Origin: Spirirestis rafaelensis WJT71-NPBG6 | Lineage (GTDB): Bacteria > Cyanobacteriota > Cyanobacteriia > Cyanobacteriales > Nostocaceae | NCBI GenBank assembly: GCA_019359015.1 | Contig: JAHHID010000009.1 | Coordinates: 1-64,000 of the forward strand | Direction: 5' to 3' | Length of the DNA: 64,000 bases | Program-made: the position numbers and the translations under genes | The notes under the pieces: model-generated | What the model saw: the letters and a program-made list of their open reading frames with translations, nothing else | Databases searched by the model: none | Told to the model about the DNA's origin: nothing | Shown here: in pieces, positions 34,882-45,725 of the stretch | Layout of the letters: each line of letters begins with the position of its first letter | Position numbering within the stretch: the stretch's first letter is position 1

Positions 34882-36318
34882 ATGCGCGTTGCAATCGTAG
34901 GTGCGGGACTGGCTGGGCTAGCAACCGCAGTAGATTTAGCTGATGCTGGTTGTGAAGTCCAGATTTTTGAGTCCCGTCCGTTTGTCGGTGGTAAAGTTGG
35001 CAGTTGGGTTGATGGCGATGGCAATCACGTTGAAATGGGGTTGCATGTATTTTTTGGCTGTTATTATCAGCTATTTGAGTTGATGAAGAAAGTGGGGGCG
35101 TTTGATAATTTACGCCTCAAAGAACACACCCACACCTTTGTCAACAAAGGGGGACGCACTGGAGAATTAGATTTTCGTTTCTTTACAGGTGCGCCATTCA
35201 ATGGGTTCAAAGCATTTTTTACTACTTCCCAACTCTCGGTTCTCGATAAATTGCAGAATGCGATCGCTCTGGCTACAAGCCCAGTAGTACGCGGTTTGGT
35301 AGACTTTGATGGAGCGATGAGAAACATCCGCAACTTGGATAAAGTCAGCTTTGCCGACTGGTTCCGCAGTCATGGCGGCAGTAATGGTAGCATCAAACGC
35401 ATGTGGAACCCGATCGCTTACGCATTGGGCTTTATTGATTGCGAAAATATGTCTGCCCGTTGTATGTTGACAATTTTCCAGTTATTTGCCGTTAGAACTG
35501 AAGCGTCAATACTGCGAATGCTTGAAGGTTCCCCGCATGAGTATTTACATAAACCGATCCTCGAATATTTAGAAGCCAGAGGAACCAAAGTTTATACACG
35601 TCGCCAAGTCCGGGAAATTAAGTTTACTTCAGGTGAAGAAACTCACGTTACTGGTATCACCGTTGCCCAAGGTGAGACAGAAGAAAATATCACCGCTGAT
35701 GCTTACGTCTTTGCTTGCGATGTTCCCGGAATTCAGCGTATTATACCACAAGAGTGGCGCAAGTGGTCAGAATTTGACAACATTTATAAATTAGAAGCAG
35801 TGCCAGTAGCAACAGTGCAGTTGCGTTTTGATGGGTGGGTAACAGAATTGCAAGATCCTGAGAAACGCAAACAGCTAAATCATGCGGCGGGGATAGATAA
35901 TTTGTTATATACCGCTGATGCTGACTTTTCTTGTTTTGCGGATATGGCTTTGACTAGCCCTGCTGATTATTACCGAGAAGGTGAGGGTTCGTTGATGCAA
36001 TTGGTGCTGACACCGGGAGATGCGTTTATTAAACAAAGTAATGAGGCGATCGCTTCTCACGTCCTCAAACAAGTACATGAGTTGTTTCCCTCATCGCGAG
36101 AGCTAAATATGACTTGGTACAGTGTAGTGAAGCTTGCTCAGTCTCTTTATCGGGAAGCACCAGGAATGGATGTTTACCGTCCTCACCAAAAGACACCAGT
36201 AGCTAACTTCTTTCTTGCGGGTAGTTACACCCAGCAAGATTATATCGATAGCATGGAGGGAGCGACAATTTCTGGGCGGCGTGCGGCGAAGGTAATTTTA
36301 GAAAATGTGAAGAAATAA
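34882..36318 (+). CDS. zds: Zeta-carotene desaturase
   Basis: 478 residues, full length. The FAD-binding N-terminus ([20 protein letters not shown], 3-22), [20 protein letters not shown] and [17 protein letters not shown] are diagnostic of plant/cyanobacterial-type ZDS (CrtQ), and the C-terminal motif is [19 protein letters not shown]. It converts zeta-carotene to lycopene via neurosporene on the membrane, passing electrons to quinone. AGGAAAG precedes the ATG. The following SRPBCC gene may be linked: in cyanobacteria such a gene often follows zds (from memory). Confidence 0.96.
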   Translation: MRVAIVGAGLAGLATAVDLADAGCEVQIFESRPFVGGKVGSWVDGDGNHVEMGLHVFFGCYYQLFELMKKVGAFDNLRLKEHTHTFVNKGGRTGELDFRFFTGAPFNGFKAFFTTSQLSVLDKLQNAIALATSPVVRGLVDFDGAMRNIRNLDKVSFADWFRSHGGSNGSIKRMWNPIAYALGFIDCENMSARCMLTIFQLFAVRTEASILRMLEGSPHEYLHKPILEYLEARGTKVYTRRQVREIKFTSGEETHVTGITVAQGETEENITADAYVFACDVPGIQRIIPQEWRKWSEFDNIYKLEAVPVATVQLRFDGWVTELQDPEKRKQLNHAAGIDNLLYTADADFSCFADMALTSPADYYREGEGSLMQLVLTPGDAFIKQSNEAIASHVLKQVHELFPSSRELNMTWYSVVKLAQSLYREAPGMDVYRPHQKTPVANFFLAGSYTQQDYIDSMEGATISGRRAAKVILENVKK

Positions 36319-36369
36319 AAATTAGGGAAACTCTTATTTTGCAGGAACCGCTTATGCGGACTACGGATT

Positions 36370-36415
36370 TAGAGCCTGCGCTCGTCAGGCTTTGTATGTT
36401 TAGCCCTACCCCAGG
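36370..36415. repeat. Degraded copy of the AGCCTG palindromic repeat
   Basis: AGCCTGCGCTCGTCAGGCTTT...TTTAGCCC...CCAGGCT matches, with changes, the reverse complement of the middle of the 17653-17810 element. It lies between zds and the SRPBCC gene. Confidence 0.6.
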
Positions 36416-36473
36416 CTAGGTGCATTATGAGCGAGGAAACGAACCACAAAGACGCCAAGGACGCAAAGAAACA

Positions 36474-36917
36474 ATGGCAGACTGGCTAGAGCATAGTGTG
36501 CAGGTGGAGGTAGAGGCTCCCATAGACTTAGTATGGAGCCTCTGGTCAGATTTGGAGCAAATGCCGCGCTGGATGAAGTGGATTGATTCTGTGAAGATTC
36601 CCGAAGATAATCCAGAGCTATCTTTTTGGACACTTAATACTGGCGGTTTGCAGTTTACCTGGAAATCCCGCATTTTGAAAATGATTCCCAACCAGATTAT
36701 TCAATGGGAATCGATTGATGGTTTGCCCAATCAGGGAGCTATCCGCTTTTACGATCGCAAAAATAGCAGCGTTGTTAAACTTACCATTTCCTATGCTATC
36801 CCCGGTATCCTTGGCAAAATCATGGATAACTTGTTTTTGGGACGAGCGGTAGAATCTACAATTAAAGCTGATTTAGAGCGGTTTAGAGAATACGCTCTCA
36901 ATGTAAAATCTAATTGA
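36474..36917 (+). CDS. SRPBCC (polyketide cyclase/START-like) protein
   Basis: 147 residues from the ATG at 36474 (MADWLEHSVQVEVEAPIDLV); an upstream GTG frame runs into a repeat and is rejected. The strands VEAPIDLVWSLWSDLEQMPRW and the ending long helix (RAVESTIKADLERFREYA) are the SRPBCC fold, which binds lipophilic ligands in a deep cavity. Its place after zds suggests a link to carotenoid or lipid handling (inference). Confidence 0.87.
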   Translation: MADWLEHSVQVEVEAPIDLVWSLWSDLEQMPRWMKWIDSVKIPEDNPELSFWTLNTGGLQFTWKSRILKMIPNQIIQWESIDGLPNQGAIRFYDRKNSSVVKLTISYAIPGILGKIMDNLFLGRAVESTIKADLERFREYALNVKSN

Positions 36918-36980
36918 ATCAGAAACAATCTCAATACTCGCTACGCGGTTAAGCCATTAACGCGTAAGTAGGGAGGCATA

Positions 36981-37070
36981 ATTAAATATAATATAGAAAC
37001 TTCACCCTCAATCCCTCTACGCAGTGTAAGGAGAGGGAAGCCGGAGGCAGGGTGAGGTTTTATATTTAAT
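36981..37070. repeat. Inverted-repeat element, AACTTCACCCT type
   Basis: ATTAAATATAATATAGAAAC plus TTCACCCT on the left pairs imperfectly with AGGGTGAGGTTTTATATTTA and AT on the right. The inner part holds CCCTCT...AGAGGG. Related to the elements at 2950, 17167 and 59180. Confidence 0.7.
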
Positions 37071-37126
37071 TTGACCCACTTACTTAGCGTTAAAAACGCT
37101 ACGCTTTTAGGCAAAGCAAAATTGTA

Positions 37127-40100
37127 CTAAGCTGCTTCTGGAAGCGCACCTTGCATTTTCCCTAAAGCATCGATGAGGTGCTGCAACTGTTGATCTGCTT
37201 TGAGAACTGCTAAACCGCGCACCGTGACTTTACCGGGTGAAAAAACAAAGCGCGATCGCATACTTTCTGATAAATTCGCTGCCAACAAATTCCAAGCAGG
37301 TTCCTCCATCGGCGTTTCTAAAACGATATGCTGTTTAGCTTCGGGTTTAATGCGGCTAAATCCGAGATTCTTCGCTAGCTGTTTCAATTCCATCACCCGC
37401 AAAAGTTGATTTGCGCTCTTGGGAATTGTGCCAAAGCGATCGCTCCACTCGGCAGCAATCATTGATAATTCTTGTTTACTTTTCGCTGCTGCTACCGCAC
37501 GGTAAGCACTCATCTTTTGATCCAAATCGGGAATGTAATCAGCGGGAATAAATGCTGTCATATTGAGGTCAATCTGAGTATCATCAACTTTGGGAATTTT
37601 CTGTCCGCGAATTTCCCGAATTGCCTCTTCTAGCATTTCCATATACAAATCAAAGCCGATCGCTTCCATTTGACCGGATTGTTCTGCACCTAGCAAGTTA
37701 CCCACACCCCTAATTTCCATATCCCGCATCGCCAATTGATATCCAGAACCCAACTGCGTGAATTCCTGAATCGCTCGCAAACGCTGGCGGGCAGCATCAG
37801 ATAATGCTCGTTGCTTCGGGTAAAATAACCAGGCATGAGCTTGTATCCCCGCACGTCCTACCCGTCCCCGCAACTGGTATAATTGCGCTAAACCAAAGCG
37901 ATGAGCATCTTCAATTAAGATAGTGTTGACTCGCGGAATATCCAAACCAGATTCAATAATCGTTGTGCAAAGCAGGATATCAGCTTCGCCATTGCCGAAA
38001 GTGAGCATGGTTGATTCTAACTCGCTTTCATCCATTTGACCGTGAGCGATCGCCAGTCTTGCCCCTGGTATCATTTCTCGCAACTTCGTTGCCGTTTCTT
38101 CAATTCCTTCTACCCGTGGAACTACATAAAATACCTGCCCACCTCTGTCTAATTCTTGACGAATTGCAGTACGGACACTCTCCGGGTTTACGGGTGAGAG
38201 ATGAGTTTGAATCGGGCGTCTTGATGGCGGTGGTGTAGTAATTAAACTCATTTCCCGAATCCCGGACAAGGACATATACAAAGTGCGGGGAATCGGAGTA
38301 GCAGAAAGAGTCAGCACATCAACCTGAGTTTTGAGGCTTTTAATTTTCTCCTTTTGATTCACCCCAAACCGCTGTTCTTCATCGACCACCAAAAGTCCTA
38401 AATCTCGGAATGTGACACCTTTCCCTAAAAGTTGGTGTGTGCCAACAACTACATCTAATTCACCCGTCGCCAGTCGCTTTTGAATTTCGCGACGTTCTTC
38501 AGCACTGCGGAAACGGTTGAGTAAGCCAACATTCACCGGATAAGGGGCAAAACGCTCCTTCAAAGTATGGTAGTGTTGCTGAGTCAAAATAGTTGTTGGT
38601 GCGAGGAGTGCGACTTGCTTACCGGCGGTGACAGCTTTAAAAACAGCGCGAATTGCCACTTCCGTTTTGCCAAAACCGACATCACCACAAACTAAGCGAT
38701 CCATCGGGCGATCGCTTTCCATATCCCGTTTCACATCCTGCACCGCTTTTAGTTGATCTGTTGTCGGTTGGTAAGGAAAAGAATCTTCTAATTCCTCTTG
38801 CCAAGGCATATCTGGTGGATAAGTAAAACCATGTTGTTGCGATCGCGCTGCATACAATTTCAACAAGTCCACTGCCAATTTTCTGATGGCTTTGCGAACT
38901 TTATTTTTTGTATTTTCCCAAGCTTTCCCAGTCATCTTGTTAAGTTCTGGTGCTTTATCCCCAGTACTGCGTAACCGAGATAAAGCACCAACTTGGTCAG
39001 CTGCAACTCTTAATAACCCGTCCGCATACTGCACCACCAGATAATCACGAGTTTCGTTATTAATCGTCAAACTTTCTAGCTTGACAAATTTACCCACACC
39101 ATGATTTCTGTGAACTACATAATCGCCAGGACGCAACTTCTGAGGGTCAACTTGCTTAGAAGCAGCTTTGCGACGCTTGCGGATATAACTGGGAGTAGCT
39201 AGCGAGTGTTGCCCAAAAAATTCCCGATCCGTGACAACAACCATCCGGAATGTCGGCAAAATAAAGCCTTCCAACTCTGCCAAACCAGAATATTTTAAAG
39301 CGATGGGTGTGTGATTAATTTGTAGCTTGTCGATCGCTTGATAATCGCGGGGATTAGGAATAAACTGTGCCGGACAGTCGTGTTCTTGCAAAAGAGACAC
39401 AGAACGACTTGGTTGAGCCGAAATCAACCACACAGAGAAATTGCGATCGCGTTCTTGTCGGAGAGTTTCTGCAAGTTTGGCAAATTGATGCGGTGTAACT
39501 GGAACAGCTCTACTAGCAAGATTAATACCGCTATTTTCTTCTACCAGTTCCGATAAATATAATGTTTTAAATTTTGCCGCATCTGCCAGAGAATCATCAA
39601 ACGAACGATGGATTTTCGGTAATGTAGAGACGCGATTAATCGCGTCTGTACCAAAGTTGGGATTAATCGCGTCTGTACCAAAGTTGGCAGTGAGAGTAGA
39701 TTCTTCCTCATCGTCTATTAGCGATTGCCCATTGCCGATTGCCCATTGTTCTTCAGCATTTTCTACCCAGCGATCGCTATGAGCATGACACTGTTCTGGC
39801 TCATCAATCGCAATCAAAGTATTTTCTGGCAAATAATCTAGCAAAGAAGCGGGTTTATCAAAAGCTAACCCCAAAAAGCGACGACTACCTTCTAGTACTT
39901 CTGAATCAAATTCCAACTCAGCACTGTTTTTGAGTGCTGCCATCACAATCGGAGCAAAGCTAGTGGGAGTAAGAATTAACTGGTCAATTTTGTCAAGGGC
40001 AGAACGTTGAGTTGAAGGGTCAAATTCACGTATTTGCTCAATTTCGTCGCCAAACCATTCCAATCTTACTGGCAATTCCGAAGAAACTGGAAACACATCA

Positions 40101-40783
40101 ACAATATCGCCACGCCGACTCCATTGACCTTCCATTTCTACCATAGGCACTCGGTCGTATCCCAAAGTAGCTAATTTTTCACTAAAGCTACCTAAATCAA
40201 ATTCCATCCCCCGCTTGAGAGTGAGACAAAAAGGTTTAAAAGCCAATGGAGGTGGTAAATGAGGTTGCAGCGCTCTTTCCGTTGCCACAATCGCCACCTT
40301 AGAGGAGGGGAGGATGGTGAGTCCAGCGCCGTGCGCGGGTTCCCCGCGTTGAGGCGACTGGCGAACCCGAAGGGGGGAAATGGAAGATGGGGAAAAATTC
40401 TCCCTCTCTTCCTCTCCCCCTCTCTCCCCCTCTTTCCCTTTCCTTAATTTCACCAAATCCGCCAAAACCTGCATTTGTCCCCAAGTCATTTCCGTTTCCG
40501 GGTCAAAGGGTTCGTAGGGGGATGCTTCAGAGGTAGGGTAAAAATGTACAGTTTCCCATCCCATAGCCTCTAACTGAGCATAAGCGCGTCCAGCTTCTTC
40601 CAGAGTGGCACACACCACCAACAAATTTTGCTTATCAGTTTGCGCTAATGCCGAAGTAATAAAGCCCTTAGGTAAGCGGGAAATGCCACTTAAGCGTAAA
40701 TTATGTTGTCGATTTAACTTAGAAACGAGTTCAGTGGTGAGAGGCGATCGCCCTAAAGCACGCACAATCGAAGAAAATGCCAT
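37127..40783 (-). CDS. mfd: Transcription-repair coupling factor
   Basis: 1218 residues, longer than the usual ~1150. Order: UvrB-like N-terminus, RNA-polymerase-interacting CarD-like domain ([20 protein letters not shown], ~550), helicase with Walker [11 protein letters not shown] (~698), Walker B DEEQRFGV, then C-terminal RecG-like helicase and TRCF domain. It removes stalled RNA polymerase at lesions and recruits UvrA. The extra length comes from two in-frame low-complexity insertions (residues ~111-161 and ~340-388) encoded by interspersed repeats, both in the UvrB-like half. Frame and motifs are intact, so it is probably functional. Confidence 0.96.
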   Translation of the reverse strand: MAFSSIVRALGRSPLTTELVSKLNRQHNLRLSGISRLPKGFITSALAQTDKQNLLVVCATLEEAGRAYAQLEAMGWETVHFYPTSEASPYEPFDPETEMTWGQMQVLADLVKLRKGKEGERGGEEERENFSPSSISPLRVRQSPQRGEPAHGAGLTILPSSKVAIVATERALQPHLPPPLAFKPFCLTLKRGMEFDLGSFSEKLATLGYDRVPMVEMEGQWSRRGDIVDVFPVSSELPVRLEWFGDEIEQIREFDPSTQRSALDKIDQLILTPTSFAPIVMAALKNSAELEFDSEVLEGSRRFLGLAFDKPASLLDYLPENTLIAIDEPEQCHAHSDRWVENAEEQWAIGNGQSLIDDEEESTLTANFGTDAINPNFGTDAINRVSTLPKIHRSFDDSLADAAKFKTLYLSELVEENSGINLASRAVPVTPHQFAKLAETLRQERDRNFSVWLISAQPSRSVSLLQEHDCPAQFIPNPRDYQAIDKLQINHTPIALKYSGLAELEGFILPTFRMVVVTDREFFGQHSLATPSYIRKRRKAASKQVDPQKLRPGDYVVHRNHGVGKFVKLESLTINNETRDYLVVQYADGLLRVAADQVGALSRLRSTGDKAPELNKMTGKAWENTKNKVRKAIRKLAVDLLKLYAARSQQHGFTYPPDMPWQEELEDSFPYQPTTDQLKAVQDVKRDMESDRPMDRLVCGDVGFGKTEVAIRAVFKAVTAGKQVALLAPTTILTQQHYHTLKERFAPYPVNVGLLNRFRSAEERREIQKRLATGELDVVVGTHQLLGKGVTFRDLGLLVVDEEQRFGVNQKEKIKSLKTQVDVLTLSATPIPRTLYMSLSGIREMSLITTPPPSRRPIQTHLSPVNPESVRTAIRQELDRGGQVFYVVPRVEGIEETATKLREMIPGARLAIAHGQMDESELESTMLTFGNGEADILLCTTIIESGLDIPRVNTILIEDAHRFGLAQLYQLRGRVGRAGIQAHAWLFYPKQRALSDAARQRLRAIQEFTQLGSGYQLAMRDMEIRGVGNLLGAEQSGQMEAIGFDLYMEMLEEAIREIRGQKIPKVDDTQIDLNMTAFIPADYIPDLDQKMSAYRAVAAAKSKQELSMIAAEWSDRFGTIPKSANQLLRVMELKQLAKNLGFSRIKPEAKQHIVLETPMEEPAWNLLAANLSESMRSRFVFSPGKVTVRGLAVLKADQQLQHLIDALGKMQGALPEAA
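39628..39687. repeat. Palindrome and 27-bp duplication inside mfd
   Basis: AGACGCGATTAATCGCGTCT (39628-39647) is a perfect palindrome of the GTAGAGACGCGA family also seen at 44797. A 27-bp unit beginning GATTAATCGCGTCTGTACC is exactly repeated at 39634-39660 and 39661-39687, adding nine residues per copy (FGTDAINPN). Confidence 0.9.
40318..40385. repeat. Interspersed GC-rich repeat inside mfd
   Basis: The segment with GGGTTCCCCGCGTTGAGGCG and ACTGGCGAACCCGAAGGG matches, as a reverse complement, repeat DNA at ~49650-49720 and is similar to 42600-42670 and 17310-17350. It is read in frame as a Pro/Arg/Ser-rich stretch. Confidence 0.85.
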
Positions 40784-41231
40784 AAGTTTTACTATAAGTG
40801 GAAGTCGTTGCTCTTTGCAGGCGCTGTGCGCCTAACTCAATTATTTTAAAAGTGTCAGCTCTCGGTAGTACTCTTGCTTGAGAATCATTAGTCTCTAGTA
40901 CAATAACCATTGACTAATCGCTAAGATACGAACAGTGTTCTACCCGTAATGACTAATAACTAGTTTTTCTGCATTCCGATTCTTTTATTATTGGAACACC
41001 TTCGATACTAGATACTAATAAAGTATGAAGTATGAAGTATGAAATCACCCTACCCATAAAGGAACGGGGGACTCGGCATGAGAAATTTGGGTTTTTCGCC
41101 TACCATTGCACTCGACATGTACCAAGTTCTTACTTTATCCTTCTCCTGTCAAAGACGCACTCGCGTTCATCCTTTACACTTCAAACTTCTTTAGTCAAGC
41201 GCACTTAGCCAATAAATCGGCAATTCAAGGA
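40784..41231. other. Intergenic region between mfd and CNNM gene
   Basis: About 450 bp between divergent genes. It contains AAGTATG triplets (~41022-41042) and AT-rich DNA suitable for promoters, but no clear sites. An in-frame extension of the CNNM gene back to 41106 is possible but has no ribosome site or conserved sequence. Confidence 0.4.
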
Positions 41232-42563
41232 ATGTCTCCAACTATAGAAATTCTAATTATTTTCTTACTAATTTTCGCCAACGGTGTATTTGTCATGTCG
41301 GAGTTGGCGGTTGTCTCATCACGCAAGGTGCGCTTGCAGCAACTTGCCGAACGAGGTGATCTCAAAGCCCGTGCTGCTTTGCAACTAGCATCTTCCCCAA
41401 ATCAGTTTTTAGGAACCGTTCAGATTGGGATCACACTTTTGACAATTTTATCTGGTGCTTACGGCGAAGGGACGATCGCCAATAGAATAGCACCTATCTT
41501 AAGTTATGTCGCTTTGCCCGCACCTTATAAGCAACAGTTAGCTAGAATATTAGCCATTATAATTATTACTTATTTAACGCTGATTCTTGGCGAATTAGTA
41601 CCCAAGCGGTTGGCGTTAAATCATCCAGAACCGATTGCCAGTGTAGTTGCTATACCCATGCAATTGTTGGCTAAAATTGGCTCACCTATTGTTCATTTAT
41701 TAACTATTTCTACGGAGGCAGTTCTGCGGTTATTGGGTATCAGACCGTCTACAGAGCCACAAATTACAGAAGAAGAAATTAGAGTTTTAATTGAACAAGG
41801 TACTGAAGAGGGAACCTTTGAGGAAGCAGAACAAGATATGGTGGAGCGAGTATTTCGCTTAGGCGATCGCCCCGTCAGTTCTTTTATGACACCTCGTCCG
41901 GATATTGTCTGGCTGGACTTGGAAGACTTGCCGGAAGAAAACCGCCAAAAGATTGTAGATAGTGGTTATTCCCGATATCCAGTTTGTCAGGGGGGACTTG
42001 ACAACGTGTTGGGTGTCATACCCGTCACAGACTTGTTGGCTCGAAGTTTCTCTAATCAAGAACTAGATTTAACCGTCGGATTGCGACAGCCTGTTTTTGT
42101 GCCAGAAAGCACCCGTGGTTTAAAAGTTTTGGAGTTATTCAAAGAAACCATAACTCACATCGCGTTGGTAGTCGATGAATACGGTGTAATTCAAGGATTA
42201 GTAACACTCAACGATATTATGAGCGAAATAGTTGGCGATGTTGCTTCTAATGACGATGAGGAAAATCCCCAAGCGGTGCAACGCGAGGATGGTTCCTGGT
42301 TATTGGATGGAATGTTGCCTGTAGATGAGTTTCTAGAACTTTTTGAGATGGAAGAGTTACAGTTTGAGGAACGCGGTAGCTATCAAACATTAGGTGGTTT
42401 TGTCATCACCCATTTAGGACGTATCCCCGCTGCTGCGGATAATTTTCAATGGCAGGGTATGCGTTTTGAGGTGATGGATATGGACGGCAACCGTGTTGAT
42501 AAAGTTTTAGTCGTGCCAAGCGAAAATAAATTGCCTGATTCGACAAATAAAAATAGGGAATAG
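41232..42563 (+). CDS. CNNM/CorC (hemolysin C) family transporter
   Basis: 443 residues from the ATG at 41232. Residues ~1-170 are a DUF21/CNNM membrane domain (LLIFANGVFVMSELAVVSSR, TLILGELVPKRLAL). A CBS pair follows (~195-320; SSFMTPRPDIVWLD, HIALVVDEYGVIQGLVT) and then a CorC_HlyC domain (~345-430; DGSWLLDGMLPVDEFLELF). Family members regulate or carry Mg2+ or Na+/Co2+ ions, with the CBS pair binding ATP. The name hemolysin is historical and does not imply toxicity. Confidence 0.92.
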   Translation: MSPTIEILIIFLLIFANGVFVMSELAVVSSRKVRLQQLAERGDLKARAALQLASSPNQFLGTVQIGITLLTILSGAYGEGTIANRIAPILSYVALPAPYKQQLARILAIIIITYLTLILGELVPKRLALNHPEPIASVVAIPMQLLAKIGSPIVHLLTISTEAVLRLLGIRPSTEPQITEEEIRVLIEQGTEEGTFEEAEQDMVERVFRLGDRPVSSFMTPRPDIVWLDLEDLPEENRQKIVDSGYSRYPVCQGGLDNVLGVIPVTDLLARSFSNQELDLTVGLRQPVFVPESTRGLKVLELFKETITHIALVVDEYGVIQGLVTLNDIMSEIVGDVASNDDEENPQAVQREDGSWLLDGMLPVDEFLELFEMEELQFEERGSYQTLGGFVITHLGRIPAAADNFQWQGMRFEVMDMDGNRVDKVLVVPSENKLPDSTNKNRE

Positions 42564-42579
42564 AGCATTATTGAGGGGT

Positions 42580-42760
42580 AAAGGGGAGGCAGTGCGTTGC
42601 GGAGCCAGTGCCGTGCGGGGGTGGAGGAGTTTGAGGCATCTGGCGTTGGGGTTCCCCCCCGTTGAGGCATCTGGCGTGAAAGGAAAAAAGGGGAAAGGAG
42701 GGAGGGGGAAGGGGACGGAGTTATTTAAAATTACTTCTTCACCTTTACCCTTTACCCTTC
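42580..42760. repeat. GC-rich interspersed repeat cluster
   Basis: GAGGCATCTGGCGT occurs twice within about 45 bp (~42630-42675), preceded by GGAGGCAGTGCGTTGCGGAGCC and followed by GGGAAAGGAGGG runs. The same words recur at ~49490-49740 and ~62640-62700. Confidence 0.75.
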
Positions 42761-42772
42761 TGAAATTTACCC

Positions 42773-43954
42773 CTATTTTTGAGACAAACGTTTAACTGCT
42801 TCCCCTCCCAACATTTGATGCGCTTGTGCAAGCAAGTGGGGAATTTTGTCAGCGTGGGGACTGCGGATAAGACATTGCTGCAAGTTCAGTTTGTCTACTT
42901 GGTCTGCTTTGTTACCGGGAAACCAGTCACCACCATTACCAAGGAGGTTGTAGCGCATTTTCGCATATTCCGTCATATCGTAAGCGATCGCTAAATTCCT
43001 CAACCACAAAATCACCGGAATATTTACGTTTCCTGGTGTTTCGTCATAGCTGGGCAAATTCACATTCCAGGTTTTTACCCAGTCTTCTCCGAAAGAAGCG
43101 ATCGCTTCTGCCTCCAAAGAAGCCAAAATCGGTGGTAAAATTTCTGATGCATTATCCAGCAATTCTAAAGTCTTCAGGTGCTCATCAAAATCTTCGGGTT
43201 TTGACGCTCCCAAACTTAGAGTATGCACCTCTCGATGACTCAGACAAAATAAATCATTAAACACCATCGGACTCAATGGCGCACAAAGATTTACTAACTT
43301 TTGTGACGGTTCGTATAACTTTCCCCCTTTATCTGATGGGCTAATAATAAATACCCCCATATCATGGCGAGTTGCCGCTTCAATTGCCGCCCAATTATTT
43401 TGATTAATGTAGTACCAGTGCAAATTAACATAATCGAATTGATTGGTATTAATTGCCTTGATAATAATATCTGTTGAACCGTGCGTTGAAAAACCAATAA
43501 ATTTAACTTTACCTTGTGCTTGCAGCTTTCTTGCCACATCCAAACAGCCACCGGGACGAATACAATAATCTAACGTTTCCGGATTATTAATACCGTGTAA
43601 CCCCAGCAAATCTATATAATCGAGTTGGAGATTTTGCAGCGACTTTTCAAGATTGTCTTGAAATTGTTTTGCATCCGCTAGAGGATTAACTTTAGTTTGA
43701 ACAATCAACTTTGCGCGGGGAAATTTCGGCAAGATTCTTCCCAACTGCACCTCAGAAGTACCATAACCACGGGCAGTTTCAATGTGATTAATGCCAACTT
43801 CTAAAGAACGTCGAATAGTAGCTTCGAGATTTTCTTGATTATGGCGTGGAATTTCCGACTGCGGAACATCCTGCCATTTATATTGATATCTCATACCACC
43901 GCAGGAGAATACAGGCATTTGTAATTCTGTACGTCCAAATCGTCTATATAGCAT
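42773..43954 (-). CDS. Aldo/keto reductase with degenerate ferredoxin tail
   Basis: 393 residues. Residues 1-260 form an aldo/keto reductase barrel: RRFGRTELQMPVFSCGGM, GINHIETARGYGTSEVQLG (catalytic Asp-equivalent and Tyr) and KFIGFSTHGS. The C-terminal ~90 residues correspond to the helical/4Fe-4S extension of this subfamily (ending LLAQAHQMLGGEAVKRLS), but the Cys cluster is reduced to a lone Cys in QCLIRSPHADKIPHL. NADPH-dependent carbonyl reduction is likely, without an iron-sulfur cluster. Confidence 0.9.
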   Translation of the reverse strand: MLYRRFGRTELQMPVFSCGGMRYQYKWQDVPQSEIPRHNQENLEATIRRSLEVGINHIETARGYGTSEVQLGRILPKFPRAKLIVQTKVNPLADAKQFQDNLEKSLQNLQLDYIDLLGLHGINNPETLDYCIRPGGCLDVARKLQAQGKVKFIGFSTHGSTDIIIKAINTNQFDYVNLHWYYINQNNWAAIEAATRHDMGVFIISPSDKGGKLYEPSQKLVNLCAPLSPMVFNDLFCLSHREVHTLSLGASKPEDFDEHLKTLELLDNASEILPPILASLEAEAIASFGEDWVKTWNVNLPSYDETPGNVNIPVILWLRNLAIAYDMTEYAKMRYNLLGNGGDWFPGNKADQVDKLNLQQCLIRSPHADKIPHLLAQAHQMLGGEAVKRLSQK

Positions 43955-44544
43955 CTGTAAATTTTTGATTTTGGATAAGTTACTAATAATAGTGGCGAAT
44001 TTTCGATAGTACGTTCATTCCTATGATGACAAAAATCTGGTTAATAAGTATTTATAACCAGACATGCACGCAGATAATTCATCTCAAATTTAAAATAAAT
44101 TAAATTACATGCCCACTACAAAAAGTTCTAAAACCTCGTAAATATGACAAAAATTGTAGTATGTTCAGGCAATTTTTGCGAAATATAAAAAATACCCTTA
44201 AAAATCAGAAACATAAACGGTTAGATGTGAAGTCTTTAAAAGCGACGCACTTGCTTAACAAGTAGTTGCGTGAATTAACAACACGAAGCCTTACACCCTT
44301 CGCTCAATGCTTACATCTCATGTTCAGTCTGGGAAAAAGCTAATTTTTTCCAATTTCTATCCCAAAAGTGCATAACTTGACTTTGCTCACACCATTAAAA
44401 AGACATAAGGAGAAGCAAACATATCCAAACTTAACTGACTTTCAGTAAATTAAGTTCTTACTTAACTCACACAAGAAAACTTTTGTCAATGTGTAAATCG
44501 AAATCTTATTAGTAAAACTACAAAATAATTATACGGAGGAACTA
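43955..44544. other. 590-bp gene-free stretch
   Basis: AT-rich DNA between the divergent aldo/keto reductase and small membrane protein genes. A GGAAAAAGCTAATTTTTTCC stem (~44332-44352) is the clearest structure. No gene recognised. Confidence 0.5.
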
Positions 44545-44772
44545 ATGCAACACAATTCAACAACTCAAACAACAAATAACAGCCTTGATTTACGCTCCCA
44601 TGACGCACACGGTTCTGTTAACAATGTTATGGCAGCTTTGATTATTATGTTTCCCATTATGCTATTTGTAGGGGTCAAAGCTTATAAAGGATATCGTATT
44701 GCTGTTCTACGCAAACAAATGGCAATTTTAGAAAAACTATGGCATTTAGATGTCAAAAACAAGCACTATTAA
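44545..44772 (+). CDS. Small single-span membrane protein, unrecognised
   Basis: 75 residues. A polar Gln/Asn/Thr-rich N-terminus (1-28), one hydrophobic helix (~30-46; VMAALIIMFPIMLFVGVKAY) and a basic C-terminus with KGYRIAVLRKQMAILEKLW that looks like a short coiled segment. A strong GGAGGA lies 7 bases before the ATG, which supports expression. Long AT-rich leader upstream. Family unknown. Confidence 0.7.
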   Translation: MQHNSTTQTTNNSLDLRSHDAHGSVNNVMAALIIMFPIMLFVGVKAYKGYRIAVLRKQMAILEKLWHLDVKNKHY

Positions 44773-44796
44773 AAAGTAATCTAGTTAGTGGTTAGA

Positions 44797-44826
44797 GTAG
44801 AGACGCGATGTCCCTCGCGTCTCTAC
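44797..44826. repeat. GTAGAGACGCGA hairpin
   Basis: GTAGAGACGCGA (44797-44808) pairs perfectly with TCGCGTCTCTAC (44815-44826). This is a widespread cyanobacterial intergenic palindrome; the same family sits inside mfd at 39628. Confidence 0.88.
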
Positions 44827-44912
44827 AGAAGTTAAGAGTTAGTGCGAGCGTGGGTAATGGGTAGGAGTAGTTTTTTACAACCAACAGCTAAGAAGCAACA
44901 ACTAACCTATAA

Positions 44913-45623
44913 CTAAATTTGTCTGACTAAAGGCTGACCATCTTTGACTTCACCAATTAAAACTAAATCTGCACAGTTGACAAAGATGCCATTTTCTAAT
45001 ACGCCAGGAATATTATTTAGTGTTTTTTCCAGGCTAACCGGATCGTCGATATTATCAAATCTAACATCAACAACCATATTGCCTTGGTCGGTGATCACTG
45101 GTCCAGCTTTTTTCACACCCATGCGAAGTTCTGGTTTACCACCGAGTTTTTTAATTGCATTAATAACCGGAGTAATTGCCATCGGTATGACTTCAACAGG
45201 CACGGGAAAACTAGAACCCAATCGTTCAACTAACTTACCGCTATCGACAACGACGATAAACTGATTTGCTAAGTAGTCTACTACTTTTTCGCGGGTATGT
45301 GCCGCGCCACCACCTTTAATCAAATTCTTTTGCGGATCAACTTCATCAGCGCCGTCAATGGCGATATCGATATGGTCAATAGCATCTAAAGTGGTGAGAG
45401 GGACACCGTACTGCTTTGCCAACACTTCTGATTGAAACGATGTAGGCACACCAACAATATCTTTAAGTTCACCAGTTTTTAGGCGATCGCCTAAAAACTG
45501 TATTGTATACGCTGTGGTTGACCCTGTACCCAACCCAACAATCGAACCTGATTTTACTAAATTGGCGGCGGCTTTGCCAACTTCTTGCTTCATCAACTTC
45601 ACCGGGTCTTCTGCTGCGGTCAT
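44913..45623 (-). CDS. rpiA: Ribose-5-phosphate isomerase A
   Basis: 236 residues from the ATG at 45623, which has AGGAG 8 bases upstream; a TTG-started frame reaches 45656 but is unlikely. The motifs [34 protein letters not shown] and [16 protein letters not shown] are diagnostic, with the active-site Asp/Glu and Lys present. It interconverts ribose-5-phosphate and ribulose-5-phosphate in the Calvin and pentose-phosphate cycles. Confidence 0.97.
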   Translation of the reverse strand: MTAAEDPVKLMKQEVGKAAANLVKSGSIVGLGTGSTTAYTIQFLGDRLKTGELKDIVGVPTSFQSEVLAKQYGVPLTTLDAIDHIDIAIDGADEVDPQKNLIKGGGAAHTREKVVDYLANQFIVVVDSGKLVERLGSSFPVPVEVIPMAITPVINAIKKLGGKPELRMGVKKAGPVITDQGNMVVDVRFDNIDDPVSLEKTLNNIPGVLENGIFVNCADLVLIGEVKDGQPLVRQI

Positions 45624-45725
45624 TCCCAAATCTCCTGAAAAACTGACTATAGTCAATAGTAGTGGGCAGTTGACACTAGCGGCTTATTATAATTTCTAAA
45701 ATCTTCATTGTAATTACGTGCGATC

